Part shown: positions 28,279 to 37,369 of the stretch, piece by piece
Position numbering within the stretch: the first letter of the stretch is position 1
Layout of the letters: each line of letters begins with the position of its first letter
NCBI GenBank assembly: GCA_031628995.1
Contig: JAVLUO010000001.1
Location: forward strand, 124,001-188,000
Direction: 5' to 3'
Source: Bacillota bacterium LX-D
GTDB taxonomy: Bacteria > Bacillota > DUOV01 > Zhaonellaceae
Length of the DNA stretch: 64,000 nucleotides
Notes under the pieces: generated by a model
The model's database searches: none
Told to the model about the DNA's origin: nothing
The model's input: only the letters and a program-made list of their open reading frames with translations
Translations under genes and position numbers: made by a program

Positions 28279-28797
28279 CTATTTATTAAAAACTAGTACT
28301 CTACCTTCTTCCCGAAAAGCAATAAGCTTTTTTCCCAGGTTAGATTCTTTTAAATTCTCCAGCATATTAACAATCAATTCTTCTTGCATTTGCAAATCCT
28401 CTTCCATAAAGCTATCATTATCATCTGCAACAATATTATGCGTAAATTCTTCCTGTAATAAAGATATAATTAGAGCTATTTCACTATGAGTTATTGTGTT
28501 TACATCTCTTTGTATTTCAAGCATTATTAACTTATCATACGTTATATGTTTTATTTCAATAATACTAGGTTCCCTATCCTCTAAAAAATTTAACGTTTCT
28601 AAGCAAGTAACAAATTTTTCTATAAAGCAATTTATTTTATTTTCATCGTTAATCTTTGTTAAAGTAAAGCTCAAAGTTAAAATGCTATTTTCCGGGTCAT
28701 AATTTGTTGAACTAACCTCCGGGTATCGGACTAATATCGAAATTAATAAACCTATACTATCGGAAACTTCTTCTCCATTTTTATATTTTAAACGCAA
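28279..28797 (-). CDS. conserved protein of unknown function between rny and ymdB
   Basis: A 172-residue, acidic, probably soluble protein. It has no signal peptide and no motif I recognise. It starts with TTG behind AGGTG. The first half is beta-rich and polar (SILTLSFTLTKI); the second half is helical and Glu-rich (EEDLQMQEELIVNMLENL). Position between RNase Y and YmdB suggests a link with RNA decay or sporulation control, but only by proximity. Confidence 0.75.
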   Translation of the reverse strand: MRLKYKNGEEVSDSIGLLISILVRYPEVSSTNYDPENSILTLSFTLTKINDENKINCFIEKFVTCLETLNFLEDREPSIIEIKHITYDKLIMLEIQRDVNTITHSEIALIISLLQEEFTHNIVADDNDSFMEEDLQMQEELIVNMLENLKESNLGKKLIAFREEGRVLVFNK

Positions 28798-28905
28798 AAG
28801 TCACACCTGCCTCCATACTTTGTCCATAGAAGTTAGTTCTGCATCGCCTGTTGATTTCCTGCAATGTTCATATAAATCAAGACCTAAATTTTTTGGCAAA
28901 AATGT

Positions 28906-28930
28906 AAAGCGGCTGCATATAGCCGCTTTA
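28906..28930 (-). terminator. hairpin behind rny
   Basis: Minus strand AAAGCGGC, loop, GCCGCTTT followed by ACATTTTTG: a stable stem with a weak T-run, so partial read-through into the next gene is likely. Confidence 0.65.
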
Positions 28931-28945
28931 TTTTCTAAATCCGTA

Positions 28946-30484
28946 TTATTTTGCATATTCAACAGCTCTGGTTTCCCTGATGACAACTACCTTAATCTGT
29001 CCAGGATATTCTAATTCATTTTCAATAGTTTTAACAATATCTCTGGCAATGCGAACTGACCCTAAGTCATCAATCTTTTCAGGCTTAACCATTATTCTAA
29101 TTTCACGCCCAGCTTGTATTGCAAATGATTTTTCTACACCTTCAAAAGCATCTGCGATTTCTTCAAGGCGCTGTAAACGTTTAATATAAGATTCTAATGT
29201 TTCTCTTCTTGCTCCCGGGCGAGCAGCCGAAACAGCATCGGCAGCTTGAACCAATACAGCCTCAATACTTTGAGGTTCAATATCACCGTGGTGAGCAGCA
29301 ATAGCATGAATTACATCAGGAGATTCTTTATATTTTCGAGCTAAATCTACCCCAATAGTAACGTGGGGGCCTTCAACTTCATGGTCAACTGATTTTCCAA
29401 TATCATGCAACAACCCAGCTCTTTTAGCCAACTGTACATCAGCACCAAGTTCTGCAGCCATTGAAGCCGCTAAATGAGCTACTTCAACTGAGTGTTTAAG
29501 TACATTTTGCCCATAACTAGTTCTAAACTTTAACCTTCCAAGCAATTTTACCAATTCAGGGTGAAGTCCATGAATGCCTGTTTCAAAAGTAGCTTGTTCT
29601 CCTTCTTCCCTGATAATTTGCTCAACTTCTTTCTTGGCCTTTTCAACCATTTCTTCAATGCGCGCAGGATGAATGCGCCCATCTACAATTAATTTTTCTA
29701 AAGCTATACGCGCAACTTCTCTTCTAATTGGGTCGAAACCAGATAGAATAACTGCTTCTGGAGTATCATCAATAATTAAGTCAATACCCGTTAGAGTTTC
29801 CAACGTTCTAATATTTCTTCCTTCTCTACCGATAATTCTCCCTTTCATTTCATCGTTAGGTAAAGGAACAACCGATACTGTTGTTTCGGCAACATGATCA
29901 GCTGCACAACGTTGGATGGCAAAAGTAATAATATCGCGAGCTCTTTTTTCCCCTTCTTCTTTCGCTTGGCTCTCTATTTCTTTAATCATTAAAGCTGTTT
30001 CATGTTTAATCTCTTCTTCCACATTGGAAAGCAATAACTCTCTCGCTTCCTCAGTAGTTAAATTTGAAATTCTTTCTAACTCGGTAACTTGTTGATTATA
30101 AAGCTCATTTACGCTAGCTTTTATTTTTTCCAGCTCTTGTTCCCTTTTATGATTTACTTCTTCCTTTCGTTCAAGAGCCTCACCTTTGCGATCTAAAGAT
30201 TCCTCTTTTTGTATTAATCTTCTTTCCAGTCTCTGCAGCTCATTACGTCTTTCCCTATGTTCTCGTTCCACTTCATTACGTAACTTATGCACTTCCTCTT
30301 TAGCTTCAAGAATAGACTCTCTCTTTTTGGCTTCAGCTTCCTTTTCAGCATCTTCTACTATTTTTCGAGCAGCTTCTTCTGCTGATGCTATTTTAGCCTC
30401 GGCTAGTGACTTACGTAAGAAATAACCGCCTACGAACGCTGCTAAGACAGAAAGTAATAGCACTATTAAGTTTATCCAGTTAAT
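28946..30484 (-). CDS. rny: ribonuclease Y
   Basis: Membrane-anchored endoribonuclease that starts mRNA decay. The order is N-terminal membrane helix ([17 protein letters not shown]), a long Glu/Lys/Arg coiled coil (roughly residues 30-180), a KH domain ([15 protein letters not shown]) and an HD domain with LLHDIGK and AAHHGD, ending [13 protein letters not shown] place the start at an ATT seven bases behind GGAGGTGAG. It gives 512 residues and an N-terminus the same length as Bacillus RNase Y. The next GTG, seven codons in, lacks a ribosome site and would cut into the membrane helix. Confidence 0.93.
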   Translation of the reverse strand: MNWINLIVLLLSVLAAFVGGYFLRKSLAEAKIASAEEAARKIVEDAEKEAEAKKRESILEAKEEVHKLRNEVEREHRERRNELQRLERRLIQKEESLDRKGEALERKEEVNHKREQELEKIKASVNELYNQQVTELERISNLTTEEARELLLSNVEEEIKHETALMIKEIESQAKEEGEKRARDIITFAIQRCAADHVAETTVSVVPLPNDEMKGRIIGREGRNIRTLETLTGIDLIIDDTPEAVILSGFDPIRREVARIALEKLIVDGRIHPARIEEMVEKAKKEVEQIIREEGEQATFETGIHGLHPELVKLLGRLKFRTSYGQNVLKHSVEVAHLAASMAAELGADVQLAKRAGLLHDIGKSVDHEVEGPHVTIGVDLARKYKESPDVIHAIAAHHGDIEPQSIEAVLVQAADAVSAARPGARRETLESYIKRLQRLEEIADAFEGVEKSFAIQAGREIRIMVKPEKIDDLGSVRIARDIVKTIENELEYPGQIKVVVIRETRAVEYAK

Positions 30485-30649
30485 AGTCTCACCTCCATTC
30501 TAGAATTTTAGTAGTGCATTTCAATAATTTAAGCCGAGCAGAAACCCGGCTTAAATTAGAAACTTTACTCCTTAAGTGTACAGGTTTTAATAGACTAATG
30601 GTATATAGACAGACAACTAATTCGTTGGAAAATCTATTTGTAATAACAG
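30485..30649 (-). other. leader region of rny
   Basis: About 160 bases of 5' untranslated region with one perfect-looking stem (AATTTAAGCCGGG..CTCGGCTTAAATT at about 30529-30560 on the minus strand) but no T-run. It could be an mRNA-stability or autoregulatory structure. No gene seen between here and the end of recX. Confidence 0.35.
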
Positions 30650-30678
30650 ATTATAATAATAGAAAAATTATATATCAA
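30650..30678 (-). promoter_or_regulatory. sigma-A promoter of rny
   Basis: Minus strand TTGATA, 17-base spacer, TATAAT: near-consensus. Confidence 0.75.
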
Positions 30679-30824
30679 TAGTAAAAATTGACATCTGCTA
30701 TTAAAATATATTTAGAACCATATATACCATATTAAAGCCTACACTAACAGCGTTAAGTTCTAACAAAAATTTCTCCCTATAATATTGTAATATTCCATCA
30801 AAATGATGTCAAGCAAAGCCCCGT

Positions 30825-31307
30825 CTAAAAATGGCTTAAGCATCCTATCCGTCCAAAAAATGTATCTAAGGCCTTGCGTGCCGTAGCATAAGAAAAGCCT
30901 CTCCTGACTAAAAAGCTATATGCCTTAGGCATATTTTGTCGATTTAAATCGCAATCTTTAAATTTTTTATGCAATAATTTAAGTGCTAACTCTTCTTCGT
31001 CTTCCAAGCTTAGTAACTCATTTATACCAGTTTCAATAAGCTCTACATCTATACCTTTCATCTTAAGCTCTTGAAAAACTCTTTTTCTGCCCATTGGTCT
31101 AAGCTCCTTGGAATTACAAATCCAACGCCTGGCATAATCTAAATCATCTATATATTTTCTCTCCTTACAATAATCGATAACACAATTGATATCCTCCATT
31201 GCAAATCCTTTTTTTTGCAATTTCATTTTTAGGTTTTCGGCGGTGTAAGGACGTAAACCCAATATTCTAAGGGCATATTTCAAAGCAGCTTGTTGATCTT
31301 TTTCCAT
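30825..31307 (-). CDS. recX: regulatory protein RecX
   Basis: A 160-residue RecX: ALRILGLRPYTAENLKMKLQKKG, YIDDLDYARRW, PMGRKRVFQELKMKGI and a final RRGFSYATARKALD. It binds and restrains RecA filaments. It follows recA by 27 bases and is probably cotranscribed with it. Confidence 0.93.
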   Translation of the reverse strand: MEKDQQAALKYALRILGLRPYTAENLKMKLQKKGFAMEDINCVIDYCKERKYIDDLDYARRWICNSKELRPMGRKRVFQELKMKGIDVELIETGINELLSLEDEEELALKLLHKKFKDCDLNRQNMPKAYSFLVRRGFSYATARKALDTFFGRIGCLSHF

Positions 31308-31334
31308 AATTTCTTTCCCATACCTGTCATCATT

Positions 31335-32372
31335 TTAATTTAGTTCTTCGTTTTCAATATTTATTGAACCTTTTTTTTCTTCAACACCTAAAACCATTTG
31401 TCTAATTTGCTGTTCGATTAAATTTGCTAATTCAGCATGTTCCTTTAAATATTCCTTGGCGTTTTCCCTACCTTGACCTAGTTTTTCATCATTATAGGAA
31501 TACCAAGAACCACTTTTCTGAATAATATTAAGCTCTGAACCTAAATCTATGATACTTCCTTCACGAGAAATGCCTGCTCCGTACATAATATCACATTCAG
31601 CTTGTTTAAATGGAGGTGCCACTTTATTTTTTACTACCTTTATCCTCGTTCTGCTGCCAATCATGTCAGCTCCTTGCTTTAATGTCTCAACTTTTCTAAC
31701 TTCCAATCGTACTGAAGAATAAAACTTGAGGGCTCTTCCTCCGGGAGTAGTTTCTGGGCTGCCAAACATAACCCCAACTTTTTCCCTAAGCTGGTTAATA
31801 AAAATCGCAACTGTATGAGACTTACTAATAACTCCTGCTAGTTTACGTAAAGCTTGGGACATTAGCCTAGCTTGTAACCCGACGTGAGCATCACCCATAT
31901 CACCATCAATTTCTGCTTTTGGTACTAATGCAGCAACCGAATCAATAACTATTACATCAATAGCACCACTTCGTACTAAAGCTTCTGCAATTTCCAGAGC
32001 CTGCTCTCCCGTATCCGGTTGAGAAACTAATAAATTATCTACATCTACACCCAAGTTATGGGCATATGTAGGATCAAGGGCATGTTCAGCATCAATAAAT
32101 GCTGCATTCCCACCATTTTTTTGAGCCTCAGCAATAATATGTAAAGCAACTGTTGTTTTTCCAGAAGATTCTGGGCCATAAATCTCAATAATTCTACCTT
32201 TTGGTACTCCTCCGACTCCCAAAGCCAAATCTAACGCTAAAGCTCCCGTAGATATTACCTCAATTTGCATATTAGCAGCTGCATCACCAAGTTTCATAAT
32301 AGAGCCCTTACCAAATTGTTTTTCAATATTATTTAATGCTATTTCCAATGCTTTCATTTTATCTGACATCAT
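31335..32372 (-). CDS. recA: recombinase RecA
   Basis: Central recombinase and SOS coprotease. 345 residues from the ATG that sits behind AGGGGTGGG; a longer reading adds 13 residues with no homology. Walker [10 protein letters not shown], the LMSQALRKL and [24 protein letters not shown] signature regions (partly quoted) and the acidic C-terminus are all normal. No intein. Confidence 0.98.
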   Translation of the reverse strand: MMSDKMKALEIALNNIEKQFGKGSIMKLGDAAANMQIEVISTGALALDLALGVGGVPKGRIIEIYGPESSGKTTVALHIIAEAQKNGGNAAFIDAEHALDPTYAHNLGVDVDNLLVSQPDTGEQALEIAEALVRSGAIDVIVIDSVAALVPKAEIDGDMGDAHVGLQARLMSQALRKLAGVISKSHTVAIFINQLREKVGVMFGSPETTPGGRALKFYSSVRLEVRKVETLKQGADMIGSRTRIKVVKNKVAPPFKQAECDIMYGAGISREGSIIDLGSELNIIQKSGSWYSYNDEKLGQGRENAKEYLKEHAELANLIEQQIRQMVLGVEEKKGSINIENEELN

Positions 32373-32387
32373 CAACCCACCCCTAAT

Positions 32388-32401
32388 AAAACATCCGTTC
32401 G
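32388..32401 (-). promoter_or_regulatory. LexA/DinR-type SOS box before recA
   Basis: Minus strand CGAACGGATGTTTT fits the Gram-positive box CGAACNNNNGTTYG with a degenerate 3' half. It begins eight bases downstream of the -10 and so covers the transcription start. Confidence 0.55.
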
Positions 32402-32409
32402 TTAACGGC

Positions 32410-32438
32410 ATTATAGACTACTTTCCGAAAACTGTCAA
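32410..32438 (-). promoter_or_regulatory. sigma-A promoter of recA
   Basis: Minus strand TTGACA, 17-base spacer, TATAAT: full consensus. Confidence 0.88.
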
Positions 32439-32475
32439 TTCTTTTAGTTTTAGACAACTTACTACATTTTCTAAC

Positions 32476-32518
32476 TAAAAAAGCAACTAGTTATTTAATT
32501 ATTAAATAACTAGCTGCC
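32476..32518 (-). terminator. intrinsic terminator of the FtsH-like gene
   Basis: Minus strand GCAGCTAGTTATTTAAT pairs with ATTAAATAACTAGTTGC, followed by T6. Confidence 0.9.
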
Positions 32519-32541
32519 TCAAAGAACTTTATACACGGGTA

Positions 32542-34011
32542 TTAAGCACATTGCATATCCTCGGTCATTAAAGCCCTTAATTGTTCTCCGCTTACTTTCT
32601 CTTCCTTTTTCAACTCTGCAGCAACTTTAACCAAAATCTCTTTTTGCTTTTTCAGCATGTCCTTAACCTGATTCTCCTGCTCGTGCAGAATTTCCTGCAA
32701 CATATCACGAATTATTTGATCGTTCTGCTCAGGATCAATAATACCTAATGGAGAAAGTCCATTTAATATAATTTGTTTGGCTAACTTTACAGCCTCCTGA
32801 AAATCGTTAGCAGAACCAGTACTCCGTTCCCCTAAAATAATTTCTTCAGCGACAGCACCAGCTAGTGTAATTTTAATTTGTTTTTCCAAAAAGCTTTTTG
32901 TATAAAGACAAGTATCACTTTCCGGCTTTTGCCTTACATATCCCAAAGCCTGGTTACGCGGAATAACCGTAATCGTAGCAACAGAACCAGGCCGCATTAG
33001 TTCACTAATTATACCATGACCTGCTTCATGAATAGCTACTCTTGCCAATTCATCAGCGTTAGGTTTTTTATCAAGTTTTTCTCCCAACATAACTTTATCC
33101 AAAGCTTCGCGGAAATGACGATTTTCGATAGTTGTATTCCCATCGCGCAAAGCATAAATAGCAGCTTCATTTGCTAAGCTTTCCAAGTGGGCTCCTGAGA
33201 ATCCAAAACTCTCTTGGGCTATACTTTCCAAATCAACATCTTGTCCTAATGGCTTGTTTCTAGTGTGAATTTTTAGTATTTGCAACCTTCCCGCTTTATC
33301 AGGCAAATCTACTTTTACCAGCCTATCAAAACGACCAGGCCTTAAGAGAGCAGAATCCAACATATCTACTCTATTTGTAGCAGCAATAACTAAAATATTA
33401 TTCGCCTTCAAACCATCCATTTCAACTAACAATTGATTTAAAGTTTGATCGTATTCCAGGTGACTAGTATTACTACCCCTTTTTCCGCCAAGCACTTCAA
33501 TCTCATCAATAAAAATAACTGCTCTGTTTTTATTTTCCTTAAGTGCTGTTTCTTTAGCTTTCTTGAATAAAGATCTAACCCTTTTAGCTCCTACACCTGC
33601 ATACATTTCCACGAATTCGGATCCGGCTGATACCAGCATTGCCGCATCAGTATAACTAGCTGCTGCTTTAGCCAGCAAGGTTTTCCCTGTCCCAGGGGGA
33701 CCTGTTAGAAGTATTCCTTTTAAAGGTCTTATACCTAAATTTTGAGCCTTTTCTGAAGCTACAATAAAATCAAGGGCTTCTTTTAATTCCTGCTTAGCAG
33801 TATTCTGCCCACCAATATCATCGAAACAAATTTTACTTTTGACAACATACTTATTGACTCTAGGGTAATTAACGACCCCTTTTTGTATGAGAATAAAGTA
33901 AAAAGCCCCGATAATAAGTAAGATTACTAGAAACGGAGCTATATTATAGCCTAGGATGGCTAAAAAAATTATTAATGCTAATGCAAAACCAATTCCGGCC
34001 TCAAATACCAT
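32542..34011 (-). CDS. compact FtsH-like AAA metalloprotease (M41)
   Basis: A 489-residue membrane ATPase-protease. Two short hydrophobic segments lie close together at about residues 5-45 with almost no extracytoplasmic loop, unlike classical FtsH of about 600 or more residues. Then come Walker A GPPGTGKTLLAKAAA, Walker B VIFIDEIEVLG, the second region of homology RPGRFDRLVKVDLPD, and the zinc site HEAGHGII. It probably degrades membrane or regulatory proteins. The ATG follows GAGGGGTG. Downstream of an unknown membrane protein that may be a partner. Confidence 0.9.
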   Translation of the reverse strand: MVFEAGIGFALALIIFLAILGYNIAPFLVILLIIGAFYFILIQKGVVNYPRVNKYVVKSKICFDDIGGQNTAKQELKEALDFIVASEKAQNLGIRPLKGILLTGPPGTGKTLLAKAAASYTDAAMLVSAGSEFVEMYAGVGAKRVRSLFKKAKETALKENKNRAVIFIDEIEVLGGKRGSNTSHLEYDQTLNQLLVEMDGLKANNILVIAATNRVDMLDSALLRPGRFDRLVKVDLPDKAGRLQILKIHTRNKPLGQDVDLESIAQESFGFSGAHLESLANEAAIYALRDGNTTIENRHFREALDKVMLGEKLDKKPNADELARVAIHEAGHGIISELMRPGSVATITVIPRNQALGYVRQKPESDTCLYTKSFLEKQIKITLAGAVAEEIILGERSTGSANDFQEAVKLAKQIILNGLSPLGIIDPEQNDQIIRDMLQEILHEQENQVKDMLKKQKEILVKVAAELKKEEKVSGEQLRALMTEDMQCA

Positions 34012-34040
34012 TTTATCAACACCCCTCAATCACAATCACC

Positions 34041-34550
34041 TTATTTGCGAGGTATAATTTCATATAAATAATTGGATCCATCGTACATTCCAACATATAT
34101 ATTGTTATTATCTATACTTACCTCCCATTTATCTAATCCGGAACTACCCATCATTATTTTCAAATCGCTTTTCATTTTAGTGAAATTACCTTTTTCTAAA
34201 GCTTCGTAGATAATAAATTTGCTTTCATTCCAAATATTAGAAAGCCTATTGTTTCTTTTGTCTTTAAGTTTAATTTCAGTCTTAATTTTTTTTGGTAAAA
34301 CAATTGAATTTTTAATTTGCTGATAAGTACTATTCAAATCATCAACTGTACCTAAGGTGATATTTAATGTTAAATTTTCCTTTGACTTAATAACCACTAC
34401 CTTCTGAACCCCAGCAATAGAATTTATTTTATCAACTAGCGAATGTTGTACATAATAACGTTCATATACCTCATGACCGGCTAAAAGTAGTATTAGAAAC
34501 AAACATGTATAAAAAATTATTAAATGTAGGCGTAAGTCTTTTATTTTCAA
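34041..34550 (-). CDS. membrane-anchored protein of unknown function
   Basis: A 169-residue protein with one N-terminal hydrophobic segment (LIIFYTCLFLILLLAG, about 9-24) and a polar domain that would face outside: a beta-rich stretch (VQKVVVIKSKENLTLNITL) followed by lysine-rich and Asn-rich parts. A TTG start six bases behind GGGGGG was chosen; ATG codons just upstream lack a ribosome site. It is 30 bases from the FtsH-like gene and probably cotranscribed. No family recognised. Confidence 0.7.
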   Translation of the reverse strand: MKIKDLRLHLIIFYTCLFLILLLAGHEVYERYYVQHSLVDKINSIAGVQKVVVIKSKENLTLNITLGTVDDLNSTYQQIKNSIVLPKKIKTEIKLKDKRNNRLSNIWNESKFIIYEALEKGNFTKMKSDLKIMMGSSGLDKWEVSIDNNNIYVGMYDGSNYLYEIIPRK

Positions 34551-34578
34551 GCTTATCCCCCCCATCATACTAATCGAA

Positions 34579-34587
34579 ATTATAACA
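34579..34587 (-). promoter_or_regulatory. extended -10 promoter of the membrane protein / FtsH-like unit
   Basis: Minus strand TGTTATAAT, an extended -10 box, about 25 bases before the chosen start. No clear -35. Confidence 0.4.
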
Positions 34588-34622
34588 TAGTAAAACTAAT
34601 TAATCTTTATGAAAAGGGTGGC

Positions 34623-34650
34623 AAAAAAAAACGCTCGGTTTAAACCAAGC
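34623..34650 (-). terminator. intrinsic terminator of the ftsK-to-pgsA cluster
   Basis: Minus strand GCTTGGTTTAAACCGAGCG followed by T9. Confidence 0.92.
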
Positions 34651-34660
34651 ATGGAGATAC

Positions 34661-35203
34661 CTAATTTTGATTTTCTTGGAGCAACGCCTTGGATTTAGTA
34701 AAGTAGTCTATTCCTGAAATAATTGTAATAAAAACAGCAAAGTACAAAACTACAAGTGTAGCAATTTCAAAGTAAGGAATAGGCAAATCTCTTAGTAATA
34801 TTGCTGAAATAGCAACAATTTGGCTCACAGTTTTAATTTTGCCTAATGAGCTGGCAACAATCACAAAGCCCTCAGCCGCAGCTACTACTCTCAAACCAGT
34901 TACGGCAAATTCCCTAGCAATAATAATAAAAGCAACCCAAGCGGTTATTAAATTTAATTCCACCAATGATATAAGAGCTGCAGAGATTAAAAGCTTATCA
35001 GCTAAAGGATCCATAATTTTTCCCAAATTTGTAATTTGTTTGCGACTACGAGCAATATATCCATCAATACCATCTGTACTAGCAGCTAAAATAAAAATAA
35101 AAGCTGCAAAAAATTGACCATACGGAATTTTTATTAATAACAGAATCATAAAAAGTGGAGCTAAAATTATCCTTAGCAACGTCAATTGATTAGCTAAATT
35201 CAT
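34661..35203 (-). CDS. pgsA: CDP-diacylglycerol--glycerol-3-phosphate 3-phosphatidyltransferase
   Basis: Makes phosphatidylglycerol phosphate. A 180-residue integral membrane protein with the CDP-alcohol phosphotransferase motif D-G-x2-A-R...G-x3-D-x3-D visible in DGIDGYIARSRKQ and LGKIMDPLADKLL. Four to six hydrophobic segments. It overlaps rimO by 14 bases; the rimO-pgsA pair is widely conserved in Clostridia. Confidence 0.95.
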   Translation of the reverse strand: MNLANQLTLLRIILAPLFMILLLIKIPYGQFFAAFIFILAASTDGIDGYIARSRKQITNLGKIMDPLADKLLISAALISLVELNLITAWVAFIIIAREFAVTGLRVVAAAEGFVIVASSLGKIKTVSQIVAISAILLRDLPIPYFEIATLVVLYFAVFITIISGIDYFTKSKALLQENQN

Positions 35204-36524
35204 TTTGAATCTCTCCTATTAAATCGTACTCCTCTACCCGCCTAATCAGTACTGGTACAAATTCTCCTGGCTCGACCTTATCGGCTGAAAAAAGCACAGA
35301 ACCATCTACCTCTGGAGCCTGCTGTTCGGTTCTACCCTGCCAAAATCCATCACGTTCCAATGCTTTTCCCTCCACAAGAACTGGAACTGTTTTTCCTAAC
35401 CATTTGTTATTATTTGCTGAAGTAATTTCTAGTTGATGTAGCATAGCTCTGTGAAAACGTTCTTCTTTAACTTCATCAGGTACCTGATTTGCAAAACCAG
35501 CCGCAACAGTACCTTCCTCCTGTGAATAGGTAAAAACCCCAACCCAATCAAACTTTATTAAAGACATAAAGTCTAGTAAGGTTTGAAAATGCCGTTCCGT
35601 TTCACCCGGAAATCCCACTATAAATGTAGTCCGTAAAGCAACATTAGGGATTTTGGTGCGCAATTTTTCTATTAATTTTATTATTTGCTCTGTATTGCCA
35701 CGTCTGCCCATTTGCTTCAAAATTTCCGGGTGTGCATGCTGTAAAGGTATGTCTAAGTAATTACATACCTTTGTTTCTGCAGCAATAAAATTTATTAGCT
35801 CATCGGTTATATGATCTGGATAACAGTATAAAAGCCTAATCCATTCTAAATCAGAAATTTTAGCAATTTGCTGAAGCAGTTTTACTAAACTCAGCTCATG
35901 ATAAAGATCTTCGCCATAAAGTGTAATATCCTGAGCAACTAAAGAAATTTCTTTGATACCTGATTGGGCCATAATTTCCGTTTCCTTAAGCAAAGAAGCA
36001 ATACTCCTACTTGCATATCCGCCCCGCATTTCAGGAATAGCACAGTAAGTGCATTTTTTATCACAGCCTTCGGCAACTTTTAAATAAGAATAATATTCTG
36101 TTGATTTAACCCTTGGAATATATAAATCAGGGTTATTTGTACTCTTTTGCAGCTTTGTTATACGTTGACCGGCACTAACTTTATCTAGTAACGCAGGCAA
36201 AGCTGTAACATCGTTGCTGCCTAAAAAACCATCTACCTCAGGTATTTCCTCGGCTAACTCCGTGCAATATTTTTGTACAAGACAACCAGTAACAATTACC
36301 TTTAATTCGGGCTTAATTTTTTTTAAATTAACCATTTCTAAAATGGTATTAATAGATTCCTCTTTAGCAGCTGTGATAAAGCCACAAGTATTTATGATAA
36401 TAATGTCTGCCTCTCTAGTATTTGTAACAATATGGTACTGTTCTTGATTAAGCAAACCCAGCATACATTCTGAATCAACTGTATTTTTATCGCAGCCTAA
36501 AGTAACTACGGCAACTTTTGCCAA
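35190..36524 (-). CDS. rimO: ribosomal protein uS12 methylthiotransferase RimO
   Basis: Radical-SAM methylthiotransferase modifying an aspartate of ribosomal protein S12. A 444-residue protein with an N-terminal UPF0004 domain (three cysteines: TLGCDKN, NTCGF, GCLVQKY), the radical SAM motif CDKKCTYCAIP and a C-terminal TRAM domain. The sequence MRGGYASR after the CxxxCxxC motif favours RimO over MiaB. Confidence 0.96.
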   Translation of the reverse strand: MAKVAVVTLGCDKNTVDSECMLGLLNQEQYHIVTNTREADIIIINTCGFITAAKEESINTILEMVNLKKIKPELKVIVTGCLVQKYCTELAEEIPEVDGFLGSNDVTALPALLDKVSAGQRITKLQKSTNNPDLYIPRVKSTEYYSYLKVAEGCDKKCTYCAIPEMRGGYASRSIASLLKETEIMAQSGIKEISLVAQDITLYGEDLYHELSLVKLLQQIAKISDLEWIRLLYCYPDHITDELINFIAAETKVCNYLDIPLQHAHPEILKQMGRRGNTEQIIKLIEKLRTKIPNVALRTTFIVGFPGETERHFQTLLDFMSLIKFDWVGVFTYSQEEGTVAAGFANQVPDEVKEERFHRAMLHQLEITSANNNKWLGKTVPVLVEGKALERDGFWQGRTEQQAPEVDGSVLFSADKVEPGEFVPVLIRRVEEYDLIGEIQNEFS

Positions 36525-36547
36525 TATAAATTCCCCTTTATATCAGT

Positions 36548-37357
36548 TTAATTATTCTTAACTGGATCTGTATTGCTTGCAGTAAATTCTTTTGTTATAG
36601 CATGACTGGATGGACTTAATTTACCTTGATCCTTTCCATTTAAACGCACCTGAACTACACGTGGGTTACCAAACCTAATTTTTATCACATCTTTACCTGT
36701 AAAGTCCTTGCTATCTCCTGCTTCTAACACACCACTAAAATCTTGTTCACCATCTATGATGACATTAATCCAACACCTATTACCTTCATCAGAAAGAATC
36801 TTTAAAGAAACATTTACACCTGAAGAATTTTCTTCTTGCTCTGCTCCAGACTCAGACTGGGACTGTTTAGGTTCTTTTTGGTTACTTGCATTTGCTGAAG
36901 AATTTTGCTGATGTTCCTGGACCGTAGTGGGAGAAGATTGAGTTTGATTTGCTGCCGGCAAATTTGTCCGTCCCAACTGATAAAGATAAATAAAGGCAAA
37001 CAAGGCAACAGCAGTTAAGGCAATGCCACTAAATTTAAAAGCTTTTTTATTTATGTAGAAAACATTAGTCTTATCCGTCTTATTAGTTGTAGGAGTTTTT
37101 ACTCTAAGCTGTGCAGGTTCCTCATTTTTATTTGCAGCTTTATACTCTTCGACTAAAGCGTAATCCTGCAATCCTAAAAATTTTGCATAGCTTTTTAAAA
37201 AGCCGATAACATAAACTCGCCCTGGAATTTCAGAATACTTTTCGTTTTCCAAAGCCTCTAGATATTTTAACCTTATTTTTGTTGCCGCTTCAACATCAAG
37301 CAAAGTAAGGTCTTTAGCTTCTCGCGCTTGCCTTAAAGTTTCTCCAACAAGTCCCAT
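36548..37357 (-). CDS. RodZ-like membrane protein with helix-turn-helix and DUF4115
   Basis: A 269-residue bitopic protein. An N-terminal Xre-type HTH (LRQAREAKDLTLLDVEAAT..YLEALE, about 8-65), a lysine-rich stretch, one membrane helix (about 109-127), a Ser/Gln/Asn/Glu-rich linker (about 133-178) and a C-terminal DUF4115 domain. RodZ links MreB filaments to the cell-wall elongation machine. The neighbourhood (pgsA, rimO, ftsK) agrees with envelope and division roles. Confidence 0.88.
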   Translation of the reverse strand: MGLVGETLRQAREAKDLTLLDVEAATKIRLKYLEALENEKYSEIPGRVYVIGFLKSYAKFLGLQDYALVEEYKAANKNEEPAQLRVKTPTTNKTDKTNVFYINKKAFKFSGIALTAVALFAFIYLYQLGRTNLPAANQTQSSPTTVQEHQQNSSANASNQKEPKQSQSESGAEQEENSSGVNVSLKILSDEGNRCWINVIIDGEQDFSGVLEAGDSKDFTGKDVIKIRFGNPRVVQVRLNGKDQGKLSPSSHAITKEFTASNTDPVKNN

Positions 37358-37369
37358 ACTTCTGCCTCC

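Noticed and set aside
28801-28986. A 61-codon minus-strand frame between rny and the unknown gene
   Set aside because: It overlaps the rny end and the whole hairpin behind it, has no ribosome site and looks like random sequence; the strong stem explains the region better.
30529-30560. Strong stem before rny considered as a terminator
   Set aside because: It lies downstream of the rny promoter and has no T-run, so it is described as part of the leader.
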